Assembly (NCBI GenBank): GCA_035578905.1
Contig: JAQJVL010002544.1
Location: 1-64,000, forward strand
Direction of reading: 5' to 3'
Source: Stictocephala bisonia
Taxonomy: Eukaryota; Arthropoda; Insecta; Hemiptera; Membracidae
DNA: 64,000 nt
In this document: positions 12,947-23,990 of the stretch, piece after piece
Layout: each line of letters starts with the position of its first letter
Numbering within the stretch: the stretch's first letter is position 1
Made by a program: the position numbers and the translations under genes
Notes under the pieces: generated by a model
The model's database searches: none
What the model saw: only the letters and a program-made list of their open reading frames with translations
Told to the model about the DNA's origin: nothing

Positions 12947-15900
12947 CTCAACATACATGTATACAAACCCCGGGTTCAGGCTTTGACCATTTTTGCTCTT
13001 AAGGCCACATTTTGAGGCAGTTATTTTTATACCTGCACCTGAATATGGAGCTAACAGAATAAATGTTACAAAAGTGAAACCTTGTATAGACGTTATACAC
13101 GCGCAACATATTTGATTTTAGACTTGAAACTATTAATTTCATACATCAGGTGTCAAACTCTTAAACTACAGAATAATACCGTATTACTAAAATCAAAACT
13201 TGTAAACCCGTAATAAACGCTCCGCATATTTAAATTTAGATGTTGAAACTAAAATAGCATTCATTAGGTGTAAAACTCTTAAACTACATTCAAGAATAAA
13301 CCAAACAAAATTCTGTAATTCTTTAAGTTTAATAAATTTGCTCAATTAATTTACTTTTCGAGTTTCAGATAAGTTACTGTAAAGTTTATAATGTTTAATA
13401 CTGTGTGAGCACACACAAAAATGGATTCTTCTCTTCAATCTGAATACAGTTTCAGGGGACTCTCTCGCCCCAAAGATCACACACCTCAATTATGTATCAA
13501 TGTATTGTCCAAAACACTTACCGGTAGATAAAACAAAACAAAGGCGATGATGGAGCAAAACATTAAATGGAGATATAAATGTTAGTCGGTATAATTTAAT
13601 AAAGTATCGCTATTACCAGTAAAATTTACATTTGCACTGTACTGCTAATATTGAATATAATAATAGAAAATATACAGTAGTAGCCTACACTACGAGAAAT
13701 TATTATATTTTAGAACCTTACAGATGCCTTATTACAATTTTACTAACTTTACAAGATATTTCTTCTACATGAGAAAGGTACTACATGAAAATACACTGTT
13801 ACTGCACTTTCACTCTGCCTTAAATTTGGTTTCTAATCATCTTGCAATCCTGAAGGATAATTTAAATCCTGAATTATGTATATTTAATTACTTACGAAGG
13901 CCCGTTAACTATCCATGCCCGATAAGTCCACTCAAACCACCTTACTGTCGCAAAACGTCACAACACAGCTGATACCTGTCCACGGCCACTTCGATCAGTC
14001 GACGATTCCACAGCAACTGCCTGGCCGATATAGCAGTCATTGTTGGTTCCCCGCTTTCCCTCCCCTCTACGTCGACGCACAGTATAACTGTTACATAATA
14101 CACTAAGCTAACCTACAATAAATTTAACAAAATTACATCTGGTTCTCCTCTCTCGATGAGGAATCTAATTCGAATTCAGATAATGTTACGCATTGATTCA
14201 AGTAATTCGTTTATTACCCTGAAATACTATTTGAAAGTCTTAGAGTTTATCTGCAGTGTTATAGGATTCTATGTAATCAAAGTAAAACTAATAGTTGTAA
14301 GGAGTTAATAAAGAAGATTTATATCAGGATAATGTGCAATATTAACTTATGTTTTCAAAATATCGACAAAATATGTGATGCGTAAATGTGGGCAGATATT
14401 TCACCGTCAGCCGTCTATACGTGTGGATCTATGTTACTGTTACTGTTAACTACGGGTCGGTTCGTGTTGTAGTGAACACCGATGGTCCTTTATAGAGGAC
14501 AATAAGTTTACGTGTGTTTGGTAATTTAACATCTTCAAGAATTAAATTTAACTGTGCGTAAAAAGTATTAAAATACTTAATATATTTAGAAAAACCAACT
14601 TATGGTCGATTAGAATAGCTCTTTATTAATCAAATGACACTTTAAATGTGTTACGATACAATCATTATCATGGACCGAATCCTTGAAGTAGAAAGCCATG
14701 TTTTTGGCTTTTTACGTGAAAGCCATTAAGGGGGGGGGGGAGGTGGTGCGCAATATATATTGTACGTGTTATTGTTCTTACAAACCGTATGACTAAACGT
14801 CCGTTTTACGGATTGTTCCCTAGGTACATCTTCTCTCATTGAGGAAGTAATTACAGTTGTTCGTGCACGATATTTTTTATTGTGGTCACTGTTATGCTTA
14901 ATTTTTATTTTCCACAAACACGGAACTCTTTTATAACGCTTAATAAATTCTGTAAAAAATGTATTAGAGCAGTGCTGCAAGCCCGATGGCATAGTGTTAA
15001 ATGTGCAAAACAATGTTTTAAATATATTGCACATGAATAGAACAGAGTTCACATCTTTCTCCTTTCCCCGACAAAAGGATTCTGTGTTTTCACTCTTTGT
15101 TTTAATTGATACTATTTATCGATAAAAAGACAATGCTCGCCCTGCCAGATATCCTCTTCTTTGTGGAATTCATTATATTTCGATAAAACGTACGTTTTGC
15201 TGTTTTCGTGCTTTGTTTTAATTGATACTATTTATTGACAACAAGACAATAACGATAAAATAATGCGTGTATAAACATCTTTTTGTGATGATTTCTCAAA
15301 AAACTTTATTCAGTCGGACAGTAAATATTTGTTTATTGATATTTATAAAATATTTCCTACGCGAGGGAGTAAATTGAAACTTGACTGATACGTCGACTAA
15401 GGGAAAGTTCCATATAAATGAAATGTAATATGCTTTATTTAATGAGTCAAAGTTAGGTCCTTTGTTACACTTAACATTATAAAGGAAATACGATACAAAC
15501 TAGAATATCTACAAAATGAATATATCTACAAGTTATGAAATAATAATCTATACAAATTAATCCTCAAGCGTAAAAGAACATAAAACGAAAGAAGAAAATA
15601 AACAACAACTAAATTTCACTAAAAAATAAGAAAAATCAAAATAATTCCAGAAACTAACCAACAAACACACAGTAAACACTCCGCTCTACACTGACAGCAC
15701 GACCGAGGCTTGTATTATGGTTACTGTGTAGTGTTTGTTTAACTTGGACGTAGTTCAGTGTTCTTCAGAGAGTGTCGGCTTTCATGTGGTGTTATATATA
15801 TATATATATATTTCAAGGACAAGAACACTATTTTAGTTTATCAATTTGTGCACTATGAGTAAGAAATAAATAACAGTTTAACGACTTTATCGCCATGAGA

Positions 15901-16284
15901 TTATGACAATAAAGAAGCTGTTTATTTTATGTATAGGAAATAGGGATGAGAAGAATTTTGAGATTTCTTTATGTATTTTGAATGGTCGTGGAAGTATGAA
16001 TCTTAATTCAGAAACCATTTCGGAATATCATTCTCATCATGTTATGAACTAATTCCTCGGGTGGTTGAAGTAGTATTCAGGGCTAAAATACAAACTGAAA
16101 GAAGTACACCGAGCTGTAAAATGTTGGTACAGTAATTACAATAATCACAATGTATTGATATTCGACGAACCTAATAATTTTGCTGTTTTGTGATATATAT
16201 ATATATATATCAACAATATATATATCAACGGCAATAGACACAAATTACAGAATTTCCTTCACAATGAACATTGTTAAGTGAGCA
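12947..16284. other. spacer, no gene recognised (block A)
   Basis: Colinear with block B 55383-58700. It contains small frames at 13724-13972 and 14726-15052 that are kept in both copies but have no recognisable domain; the second reads through a G10 run that makes a false polyproline end. A direct repeat (ttgttttaattgatactatt) occurs near 15098 and 15218. (TA)n runs at about 15796 and 16193 differ in length from block B. Homology with B ends at 16284. Confidence 0.6.
16278..16283. other. candidate empty target site of the Polinton-like element
   Basis: GTGAGC followed by aactcgac. In block B the same GTGAGC (58694-58699) is followed directly by AGTAGTAGGG, the candidate left end of the Polinton-like element. 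Polintons make 6-bp target duplications and begin with AG, so block A would hold the uninterrupted site. Confidence 0.6.
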
Positions 16285-16379
16285 ACTCGACAGCTAATTA
16301 AAGAAAATAGTTGTAAGAAGCAAATAGGTATTAGATCTTTTTTCCAGCCATCTACCAGTGGTGTTTATAAAAACCACAA

Positions 16380-16620
16380 ATACTATAGTACAGTATTAAT
16401 AAAATAGAAGAATTCTGAATTAAGAAATGTTTTGTCAATTTGAAGCTAAATGACAAAACATTTAGCTTAAAATTGACATAAATTATACATAACCAAGATA
16501 TTCGAACAATAAAAGCAAGGCCCAGCAGTTCATTTAAAAACAAAAATAATAAAGTAAAAATAATAAACACATGTTCAAAAATAATTTTAAAAAGCACTCT
16601 TCAACCAAAACACAGATTCA
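16380..16620 (-). repeat. left (3') LTR of the gypsy element
   Basis: Aligns with 20440-20630 plus 21677-21705. It ends (plus strand) in cagattca, i.e. starts TGAATCTG on the element's strand. A hairpin aaatgttttgtca/tgacaaaacattt at about 16425-16462 is absent from the other LTR. Confidence 0.75.
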
Positions 16621-16638
16621 TATAATTTTCCCCCTCTC
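16621..16638 (-). promoter_or_regulatory. polypurine tract of the gypsy element
   Basis: On the minus strand GAGAGGGGGAAAATTATA lies directly before the 3' LTR, the expected place for the plus-strand DNA primer. Confidence 0.75.
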
Positions 16639-16801
16639 AACGATGAAGACTAGTAATCTTTTAAATAGTTAGGGGGCCTTCGAATTCTTTGAGGTCGCTG
16701 ACTATCACATGAAGATCGCAGACTTCCATCTGGGAAACCATCTTCTAAATTGTTTTGAGAACTACTTGGCGACAGACGATCATCTTCTTCCTGTTGCATA
16801 T

Positions 16802-17755
16802 TTAGCGATTGAGATTGCAGTAGCTTATCATCCCTTGAAGGTGATCATTACTATTTTCTAAAACAGAGTAGTCTTCTGTTCCTCGAGGAGCCAAGTATCT
16901 CAAATATACTTTGGTTTCCGTCCCATCAGGAAGCTGAACAAAGACGTAGATGGGATTAACCTCTAACAGTGACACTTCTTGAACTTGCGGATCATATTTT
17001 GAAGAGTTGGCATGTCTTTTCATCAATACATACCCTGGTACAGACAGCCATGAAGGTAAAGATGAACCACAGGAACTTCGTCTTTGAATGTTGTTTAAAC
17101 ATTCTTTCATGAGGTGTTTCATTTGTTGAAGTGCAAAGCAATGAACGTATGGCATGTAAAGCTTCACCTAGGACACATTTCCACCGATTAACCTCTAGGT
17201 TTTTAGACTTGAGTGCTACTAGCATGATTGTTTTCCAAATTACTCCATTGTATCTTTCAGTTTATCCATTGCCCTGTGGGTTGCAGGCAGTTGTGTGACT
17301 TGAAGCTGTTCCAATTGAAGTAGAAAAGTTTTAAACTCTGCACTCATGAAAGACGAAGCTCGATCGGAATGAATGTATGAAGGTGTGCCGAAAATATAGA
17401 AAAGACGTTTCAAAGTTTCTATTATTGTAGCTGAGGATAGATCTGCACATGGTATCGCAAAAGAGAATCTTGAATATTCATCAATTATTGTCAAGAGTTA
17501 TCGATTTCTTGAGGAATAAGGTATAGGGCCTTTAAAATCTAGATTTAACCCCTCAAAAGGTGCAATGGTTACCTTTTGAGCTTTTTTGCAATGGTCAATA
17601 TAAATGAGCTTACCTTCAGTTTTCAAATAGTTAGGTTTGATTTCGCAACAAAACTTACAATTTCTTTTCATCTCCCTGACCTCATTGATTGAAAACGGCA
17701 AATTCTTGCATCGTATCCAATGAAACATTCTTGTAACGCCTGGATGACACATACG
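16802..17755 (-). pseudogene. gypsy integrase remnant
   Basis: Minus-strand integrase in four overlapping broken frames. In order: the zinc-binding HHCC part (MCHPGVTRMFHWIRC ... CKFCCEIKPN), the first catalytic Asp in LNLDFKGP, then YSRFSFAIPC and HSDRASSFMSAEF with the second Asp, the region holding the last Glu in damaged form (KDTME near 17245), and a C-terminal part ending near 16860 (VYLRYLAPRG) with the SH3-like chromatin-binding look. Frames change at about 17495, 17235 and 17165. It is not functional as it stands. The family is certain at the Ty3/gypsy level, the lineage is not. Confidence 0.88.
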
Positions 17756-18720
17756 CGTTTGCAGCTAACTAAGAGTAGGACTTGAGATTTCATTTGGTCG
17801 TTTGGAATAGGAAAGTCTAGAAGAGGTTGGAGCCTAGTTGGATCTGGACGAATGATATGATCAGAAATCGTATTGCCTAGCAAGTTTATGGATCCTTTTG
17901 AAAAAGTAGCCTACTCTTTTCTTTATTGATATTTAGATTGTATTTATCCACGGCTTCCATGAACTTCTGTATATTTGCATCGTGTTCTTCTTGATTATTT
18001 ACGCAAACAATAACATCATCTAAATAAGCGAAAGTATCTTGAAGATCTTCAGTTTTAATTATCTCATCTATAAACCTCTGAAAACATGGAATCCCATTCG
18101 TTAAACTAAAGGGAATCCTACAAAATTCGTATAGTTTGCCATTTGCTTCGAAAGCGGTGTACGGTCTTTCAAACTGATTGGAACTTGGTGATAAGCACTA
18201 CTCAGATCAATAATGCTGAATATAAAGCACTAGGCTACTTTATTGATAATATCATTGACTCGAGGAAGAGGATAAGCATCCAGTTGAGTAAATTTATTTA
18301 TGGTTTGTGAGTAGTCAACACACTTAAATTTCTTATGATTTTCATTAGCAACGACGACAACTTACGCTCTCCATGGTGATTTACTTTCTATAATTAAACC
18401 TTCTTTTAAAAGACGTTTGATCTTCATATCAATAAACTGTCTATCTCGCAAAGAAAGGCTCCTGCTTTTAGTAGATATTGGTTTACAGTCTGGAGTTACG
18501 TTTTCAAACAACTTAGCCTCAGGAACATTTGCAACAGCTAAATTACATATTTCAAAAGAGGGCTTGGAACCTTTAAACTCAATTACAGATTTTTCATATA
18601 ATTGCAGTATGTCATCATGACCTATTATGAAATCAACGCAATAATTTGGTAATACTGAAACTGGAAAATGTTTGAAATAATGATCTTTTAGTTTCAAGTT
18701 TACATTACAGGTAATACTTT
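17756..18720 (-). pseudogene. gypsy reverse transcriptase remnant, RNase H missing
   Basis: Minus-strand RT. The N-terminal part (18697-18362) has the palm entry KSRSLSLRDRQFIDMKIKRL and GLIIESKSPW. After frame breaks between about 18360 and 17890 the pieces QLDAYPLPRV, IIDLSSAYHQVPI, FSLTNGIPCFQRF and the catalytic YLDDVIV (YxDD box, near 18020) are readable. The thumb follows (LGNTISDHIIRPD near 17860). Straight after it the sequence passes into the integrase zinc finger, so the RNase H domain that should lie between appears to be deleted. Several frameshifts and stops are present. Confidence 0.88.
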
Positions 18721-18784
18721 AATTATGCATGATAATGACTTGGAAGCCATTGATATTTTATTAATTGAGGTTTCAGAACTAAAC

Positions 18785-19072
18785 TTAGATCTTTTGCAAA
18801 TTGTTCGTTGCAAATCTTGAAGAGCTCCCACTATCTACTAAAGCTTTGGCATTCACTCCATTAACAGTTAAATCAACCAGTGTTTTAGACAAACATGCAG
18901 GAGCAATTACTGAAATTACATTACCTTCAGAAAAATCGTTCGTTGATTTGTCACCTGTAGATGAAACAGCTATTTTTGATTTGTTAGATTTTGAACGGCA
19001 CACTATTGCAAAATGACCTATTTTGTTGCAGTAACGACATGTCATTGTCGTCTCTTTATATAGTAAAATCAA
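18785..19072 (-). pseudogene. gypsy nucleocapsid knuckle and protease remnant
   Basis: 95-codon minus-strand frame. It starts with a CCHC zinc knuckle CRYCNKIGHFAIVC and continues into a retroviral-type aspartic protease with the active-site motif ALVDSGSSSRF (D-S-G in place of the commoner D-T-G). It is cut off from the rest of gag by the insertion at about 19060-19740, so the polyprotein is broken here. Confidence 0.85.
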
Positions 19073-19084
19073 TGGTAAAATGCA

Positions 19085-19330
19085 TCACCCACCACCTACC
19101 CTGACATGAACAGTATAGTATTGACCCACCCATACACGTATGGTGTGATATTGAGCTACTCGACCACCTATACACGTATTGTGTGGTATTGAGCTACTCG
19201 ACCACACCACCCGCCCACCAAACACATACAGTGGTACTACCCACCAGCCCACCCATACACATACAGTGGTAATGACCCACACGCCAACCCATACACATAC
19301 AGTGGGTACTTCCCAATTAATGTAAAACAA
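19085..19330. repeat. minisatellite of about 24-40 bp units
   Basis: Irregular tandem copies of cccacccatacacgtacagtgg-like units (key parts: cccatacac and acagtggta). The same unit is at 11819-11868 and 19600-19692. Confidence 0.85.
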
Positions 19331-19479
19331 TGTTCGCCAAAAACCAAAAGGCTGTCAACTTAGGGTATGTTTTCATAGTTGAAGCAAGTCTCTGGAAACA
19401 GACTCTGATAGCATAGAACCTTCCTCGTAAAGAATGACCTATGATGAGTCACTATGCCTTCGCACAGGTATGGGAAGAT

Positions 19480-19590
19480 GCACTAATGGAAATATTATAT
19501 AGTGGAAAATCACACTATGTGATCATGGAGCCACCATTCAAACTATGGATCACATAATTAATGATTGCCTTTTGACAATAAACTTCTACA
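19480..19590 (+). pseudogene. LINE C-terminal zinc-knuckle fragment
   Basis: Plus-strand reading LCDHGATIQTMDHIINDCLL fits the Cys-His knuckle found after the reverse transcriptase in some arthropod LINEs (CxCG...QTMxHIVxxC). It is a short fragment with no intact frame around it. It may belong to the same LINE family as the fragment at 22140-22561. Confidence 0.5.
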
Positions 19591-19599
19591 AATACCCGC

Positions 19600-19692
19600 C
19601 CACTGACTCATACACGAACAGTGATGATCATCCCGCTTATCCATACACTTACAGTGGTATTGACCCACCCACCCACCCATACACCTACAGTG
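19600..19692. repeat. second minisatellite patch in the gag insertion
   Basis: Further copies of the cccatacac...acagtggt unit, up to the start of the hairpin region. Confidence 0.8.
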
Positions 19693-19722
19693 GTGATGAA
19701 TTTATAAAGAATTTATAAAGAT

Positions 19723-19772
19723 AATTAAGTGTCCAGCAAAAAGTGCAAACTTCTTTTGCTGGACACTTAATT
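19723..19772. repeat. 19-bp perfect inverted repeat at insertion edge
   Basis: Arms 19723-19741 and 19754-19772 (aattaagtgtccagcaaaa and its complement) with a 12-base loop. The right arm is gag coding sequence (KCPAK on the minus strand), the left arm an inverted copy of it. Confidence 0.9.
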
Positions 19773-20390
19773 CTTGCATGTTTTGGTCTTCCAAAGAAGT
19801 TACATTTTTGATTTGTAGCAATAACTAAAGTCTCTGTGCACGAATTGCATCCAGTTTCATTATTTAAAACAGTGACATTTTTGTTCAGTGTTGGAAGAGC
19901 ATTTACAAATTTATCTGAATTCAAATAAGAACTTGATTGTGTCTTTGCCATTTCAAAAGCTAAATTTTGTTTCATTATGAGAAAGTGGTTTTCAAGCAGT
20001 CGCATTCGAGTTTCTTGTGAATGTAATCCTCGTATGAAGGCGTCTAATACATGAGCTCCTTTATTTTCTTGAGCAGATACTGATTTAAATTCACAATATT
20101 GATTTAATTGTTGTAAAATTGTGAAATATTGTGACACAGTCTCATGTGGTGCCTAGCTTCTAGTTGCTAATTTATGACGAGAAAAAACTTCATTTTTAGG
20201 CTTCACATAGGCAGCTGTCAATTTTCCAATAGCGTCCGAATACTTGTCACAATCATTGAACAATGTGTAGATTGTTGGCGATACATAGTTTACTAAAAGA
20301 GATAATTTACGTTTGTCATCAATGTTTTCTACACCAGATATAAAGTTGTCAAAAGTACATTTCCAATGAAGCCAGTTCAATGGCAGAATT
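19742..20390 (-). pseudogene. gypsy gag remnant
   Basis: Two minus-strand frames. 20380-20153 gives the capsid-like N-terminal part (MNWLHWKCTFDNFI). 20137-19685 begins at the matrix/capsid helix region (SQYFTILQQLNQYCEF, HVLDAFIRGL, TRMRLLEN), which matches the retrotransposon-gag fold, and ends in a first zinc knuckle CNFFGRPKHARIKC. A stop or frame change at about 20140-20155 separates them. After the second knuckle cysteine the frame runs into the foreign insertion. Confidence 0.82.
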
Positions 20391-20439
20391 GTGTGAGTTA
20401 GGGTCTGTAATAAGTTTACCTGGACGAAGAAGTTTATTC

Positions 20440-20630
20440 GTAGTATTTAATGAATATTTATGTCAATTAAATTGACCTAAGAAAACAGAAGAATACTGAA
20501 TGATAAAACATTTTAGCTTTAATTGAAATAAACTATACATAACGAAGATATTCCATCAATAAAAGCAAGGCCCAGTAGTTCATTTAAAAACAACAAAAAT
20601 AAAGTAAAAATAAGAAACATATGTTTTTAA
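20440..20630 (-). repeat. right (5') LTR of the gypsy element, inner part
   Basis: Matches the left LTR (gaagaatactgaatg, then caataaaagcaaggccca). Its remainder lies at 21677-21705 on the far side of the piggyBac-type insertion. The inner limit is approximate, and no primer-binding site was identified. Confidence 0.75.
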
Positions 20631-21672
20631 CCCTCCAAGTGCTGACTTTTTTCCCCTCAGTGCTAGGCCATTTTTGCTTGCCCGCGTATACTGCTAAATT
20701 TCTGTATTTAACTCCATTTGAACACTTACCTCTAATGGCGTCTCAGTTATAGACCACTTTTTGTAAATATTTCAACAGCATTTTTTAAATTTTTTACTTA
20801 GCGCCTATTTATTAGCATATAGTAACGACCCACAAGTAATTCCATTACATACAAAATCTTCTCCATTCAATTCTGATAAAAAAAAAATACTACAAATTTG
20901 CTCTTTATTGTACATAAAAAAAATTATTAAAATGTATTGTTTGAAACTTTTCATAAGAGAAAAAATTGCACTTTTTGAAAAACATTGTTACAGTCATAGT
21001 TTTTTACAATTACAAATAAAAAAATCAAGAAAACACACAATATTACTGTTGTTTCCAACTTTTTGTTACACATAGCCCTTATTAACAATGATATGAAAAT
21101 TTATTTTCAATATATACAACAAAAACAACGTATCTAAAATCTATAGTCACTATCTTCATCGTTCAAAACATTTCTAATAGCACTGGAATTATTTAATTCA
21201 CTCATAATTACTTCTAAATACTAATTACAATTAACTTTCATACAAAAATATATTTATATAAACAACACGAAATCAAAAGAAAACACAGCACTCTACGCAC
21301 AGTATAAACAACAATGCGAAACTAGTCACGACTGTCAAGAGTAAAATAACAGCTGTTTTTCGACTAACAATGTTCGATTATATTCATCACTAGATTATAT
21401 TGTAATGTATTGTTTCGATAAAGCACTTATTATCCGTTGTTATTATATTATATAATATTATATATAATATTATTATATATAATTTATTATATATAATTTT
21501 ATAATTAATAAATATATTATATATATATTTATTATAGCACTTGTTGATCCGACAATTAATAACGGAGATATATTACGCATTGTGAAGCGATGTTTATTTC
21601 GTCCCGATCGGGACTTTAGCACTGGGAATGATCTTTATTTCGTCCCGATTGGGCTTTTTAGCACTTGGAGAG
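20631..21672. mobile_element. non-autonomous piggyBac-type element in the LTR
   Basis: 1042-bp insertion bounded by TTAA on both sides (20627-20630, 21673-21676). Terminal inverted repeats are CCCTCCAAGTGCT at the left and, on the complement, CTCTCCAAGTGCT at the right. The other gypsy LTR shows the unoccupied site (ttttaaaaagcactcttc). TTAA duplication and CCCT-type ends are piggyBac hallmarks. Near each end AGTGCT is repeated in a subterminal direct repeat; at the right end the repeat includes ATCGGGACGAAATAAA. The interior is AT-rich with no transposase domain. A 24-codon minus frame at 21134-21205 (ends NVLNDEDSDYRF) could be a leftover acidic transposase N-terminus; that is a guess. Confidence 0.88.
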
Positions 21673-21676
21673 TTAA

Positions 21677-21705
21677 AAGTACTCTTCAACCAAAACACAG
21701 ATTCA
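21677..21705 (-). repeat. right (5') LTR of the gypsy element, outer part
   Basis: aagtactcttcaacc through cagattca continues the LTR after the TTAA, as in the left LTR at 16591-16620. Confidence 0.8.
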
Positions 21706-22139
21706 TATCAAACTCAATCTGTATTCTAATTTATTTCATCATGTACTGTACTTAAAAATGCATTTTAATATTTCTCCTGTACTTATATATTGATTTACAT
21801 TGTTAAAATAACCCATGTTCAAATAATATATACATACAGTAAAATTTTGTTGTGCAAATTACGTTATTTTTTATACACCTCCTGTATTTTTATAAATAAC
21901 CTCCATTATCCGGAAAGCGTCAAGTCCCAAAAATACCGGATTAAAGAGATTCTACTGTAATACAACTGGATTACCAGCAGTAGGAAATAGAGGTCTCTTT
22001 CAAGAAAATTCTCACTAGTAAATCTCCAAATCAAACAGAAGTACTCCGCCCGAATGCCTCAAGTATAACTAAACGGATAGTCAGCTTATCAAAGTCAACC
22101 CACCATCCTTCTGACAAACATGTGCTTTACAAGTTGAAT
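21706..22139. other. spacer with a possible pogo-type MITE
   Basis: AT-rich. At 21835-21960 the ends tacagtaaaatttt and agagattctactgta are imperfect inverted repeats, and the right end (CAGTAGAATCTCTTTAATCC on the complement) resembles the termini of pogo/Tigger-like elements. Body about 120 bp. Tentative. Confidence 0.4.
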
Positions 22140-22561
22140 TAAATAAAAAAAGAGTCAATTGGCATCCCTGGAGACTTCCAGAAATTTCATGGAGGAAGAT
22201 ATAGACAAGACGATTTTCGCTATACCAGCAGAGAAAGCAGCTGGTCTTGGCGGTATTTTTCCGGAATTTCTGTTTCATGCTGGTAGCAAAGTGAAACAAT
22301 GGTTTCAAACCGTCTACAATAAGAAATATCTTTCTCCTAATAAGGTAGAATCAGTTTGCCAAAACATTATAATAGCGATCTAAAGTAGTAGCTGTTCTGA
22401 AGCCTGTCAAAAACCTCGAACGAGTGAAATGTTATCGCACTGTCTTCTTATGTTTGTTATAAGTTGCTGGAAAGAATGTTGTACAATAGAATATCACCCA
22501 TTGATTCTAATGTTCCAGTTGAGCAGGCTGGTTTTCGCCATGGCCGAAGTTGTAGCAACCA
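22140..22561 (+). pseudogene. LINE reverse transcriptase fragment, plus strand
   Basis: Plus-strand frames in RT order: EKAAGLGGIFPEFL (normally GKAAGPDGIYPEFL in LINEs) within 22159-22383, then VVAVLKPVKNLERVKCYRTV near 22386, then YKLLERMLYNRISPI and VPVEQAGFRHGRS up to 22560. Stops and frame changes separate the parts. The fragment ends where the Harbinger element starts; its continuation (palm with YADD) is not found on the other side. It belongs to a different LINE family from the minus-strand RT at 26005. Confidence 0.8.
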
Positions 22562-22827
22562 GGGCCCTGTTTCACAAAAGTACAAGTATTGTAGGTAACG
22601 AAATTGTTAAAATCTAGCATTTGTAATTAAAAATTGTCCAAAAACAGGTGTTTCACAAAGATTTGCATTACTTGTTGGTAACAAGAGTAATTTGATTTGT
22701 CACTTACAAGTGTAGCTAACTTATTGTTGCTAACAGCTGTTGATTTGTATATGACTTGAATAAAATCTTATTGTTTATAAATATTGAGTTGAGGTTATAA
22801 AGGTTGCAGGGCAATTAATTAAACAAA

Positions 22828-23990
22828 ATGTCAAAGAGTGTAGCATTAGCAAATAAACTCTGCATTTTAAAAGAGGTCAGAGATAATAAAGACACGCTCT
22901 TTCGTAATTTTTCTCCAACATTAACAAAATATATTAAAATGAATTGCTAGATACAAATTCATGATAAAAGTAGCAGTGCTGGTTTGGTAGCTCCTGACAA
23001 AGAGTGGGCTTTTACACGTGATGTTTTTTGGCAAAACTGCAAGAAAGCTACGATGGTAATACAAATTTGTTTTTATTACTAATTTATATTGTAGTTTTTA
23101 ATCCTAGGCTACAAATCATATATATTTTTACATTTTAATATAGACTTATAATTATCTTTGAATGATTTTAACAAGTTTATGGTATGGTTTTTCATGTATT
23201 CCACTGCTTATTGGATGCTTTCAATCTGCTATGAATTTTGACAAATTTAGAATTTGACATAAAGAGTCCAGTAGTTTTTTTCCCAAAACCAATTAAGTAG
23301 GCATACTCACAATGCAATGGAGAAAAAGGCCTTTTTATTCATTTACAAATCAGTAGGCCTAGTCCCAACTAGTGTTGAGGTACCCCAGTGTGTTTTATTT
23401 TATTAAAAATACAAGTTCTTAGAAATGTTTTTAAAAATTCATTAATTTGTTTCACTGCAGTAATTCATATGTTATTAAGCTTAATTCACATTATTCTAAG
23501 ATTAATTTAACTGTTTTTTAACTTGTCTGTTGTTTTTCAGAAAAAATCGATAATCGCAGAAAACTGGATCAGGAGGAACAGACTCAACATTTACCGAAAC
23601 GGATAATGTCATTTGAGATTATTGGCCGTGACAGCCCTTTAGTCACATCACTGAATGTTTCATAAACTTGGGAAAATATCAATGAGAATGACACTGAAGC
23701 TGCTAAATGTTATATGAAAACTAATAATGTAATGACAACAAATAATGATGACGATATGAATGAAATTACTCTTGACCATGGTTCTACCAACAAAAACTCT
23801 AATAAATGAAAACCTTTGCAGTCAACAGCACAAGATGATGGAATTTTGTAGTTAAAAAAATAGACAAATTATATTACAAAATGACATTCTAGAAAAAGAA
23901 AACTATTAAAAAACTCCAGATTTTAAAACTTGAGCTTGAATTGCGGATCCCTCCATCAAAATTTTACTCAATCTTTTGAAAATTTTGTAT
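22828..23990 (+). pseudogene. Harbinger Myb/SANT-like accessory protein remnant
   Basis: Plus-strand remains of the DNA-binding partner that Harbinger transposases need. First exon 22828-23054: MSKSVALANKLCILKEV, NFSPTLTKYIK and APDKEWAFTRDVFWQNC, the three-helix Myb/SANT-like part with its spaced tryptophans, broken by a TAG at about 22948. An intron-like gap (after about 23054, ending in tttttcag at 23540) leads to a second part with IDNRRKTGSGGT-like sequence, ISFEIIGRDSPLVTS-like sequence, and a C-terminal helical piece LEKKTIKKLQILKLELEL followed by PPSKF near 23960. Several stops in the second exon. Not functional. Confidence 0.75.

Larger units (their letters stand above)
19060..19741. 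other. foreign insertion in gypsy gag
   Basis: The gag frame breaks between one zinc-knuckle region (ends CPAKEVC near 19750) and the next (starts CRYCNK at 19050), where gypsy gag normally continues. The roughly 680-bp insert is built of two minisatellite arrays around a LINE fragment, and it ends in a hairpin copied from the gag sequence itself. Confidence 0.75.
16380..21705 (-). mobile_element. degenerate Ty3/gypsy LTR retrotransposon
   Basis: Minus-strand gypsy-type element with related LTRs at both ends (share caataaaagcaaggccca and cttcaaccaaaacacagatt), a polypurine tract next to the left LTR, and pieces of gag, protease, reverse transcriptase and integrase in the usual Ty3/gypsy order. 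RNase H seems deleted. Gag carries a roughly 680-bp foreign insertion, and the right (5') LTR is split by a piggyBac-type element. Outer LTR limits toward TG are not sharp, and I found no target duplication, so the 16380 limit is approximate. Confidence 0.85.

Noticed and set aside
14726..15052. 108-codon minus ORF ending in polyproline (also 57105-57491)
   Set aside because: Polyproline comes from a G run; no similarity or conserved start, and the two copies differ in the run length and frame end.
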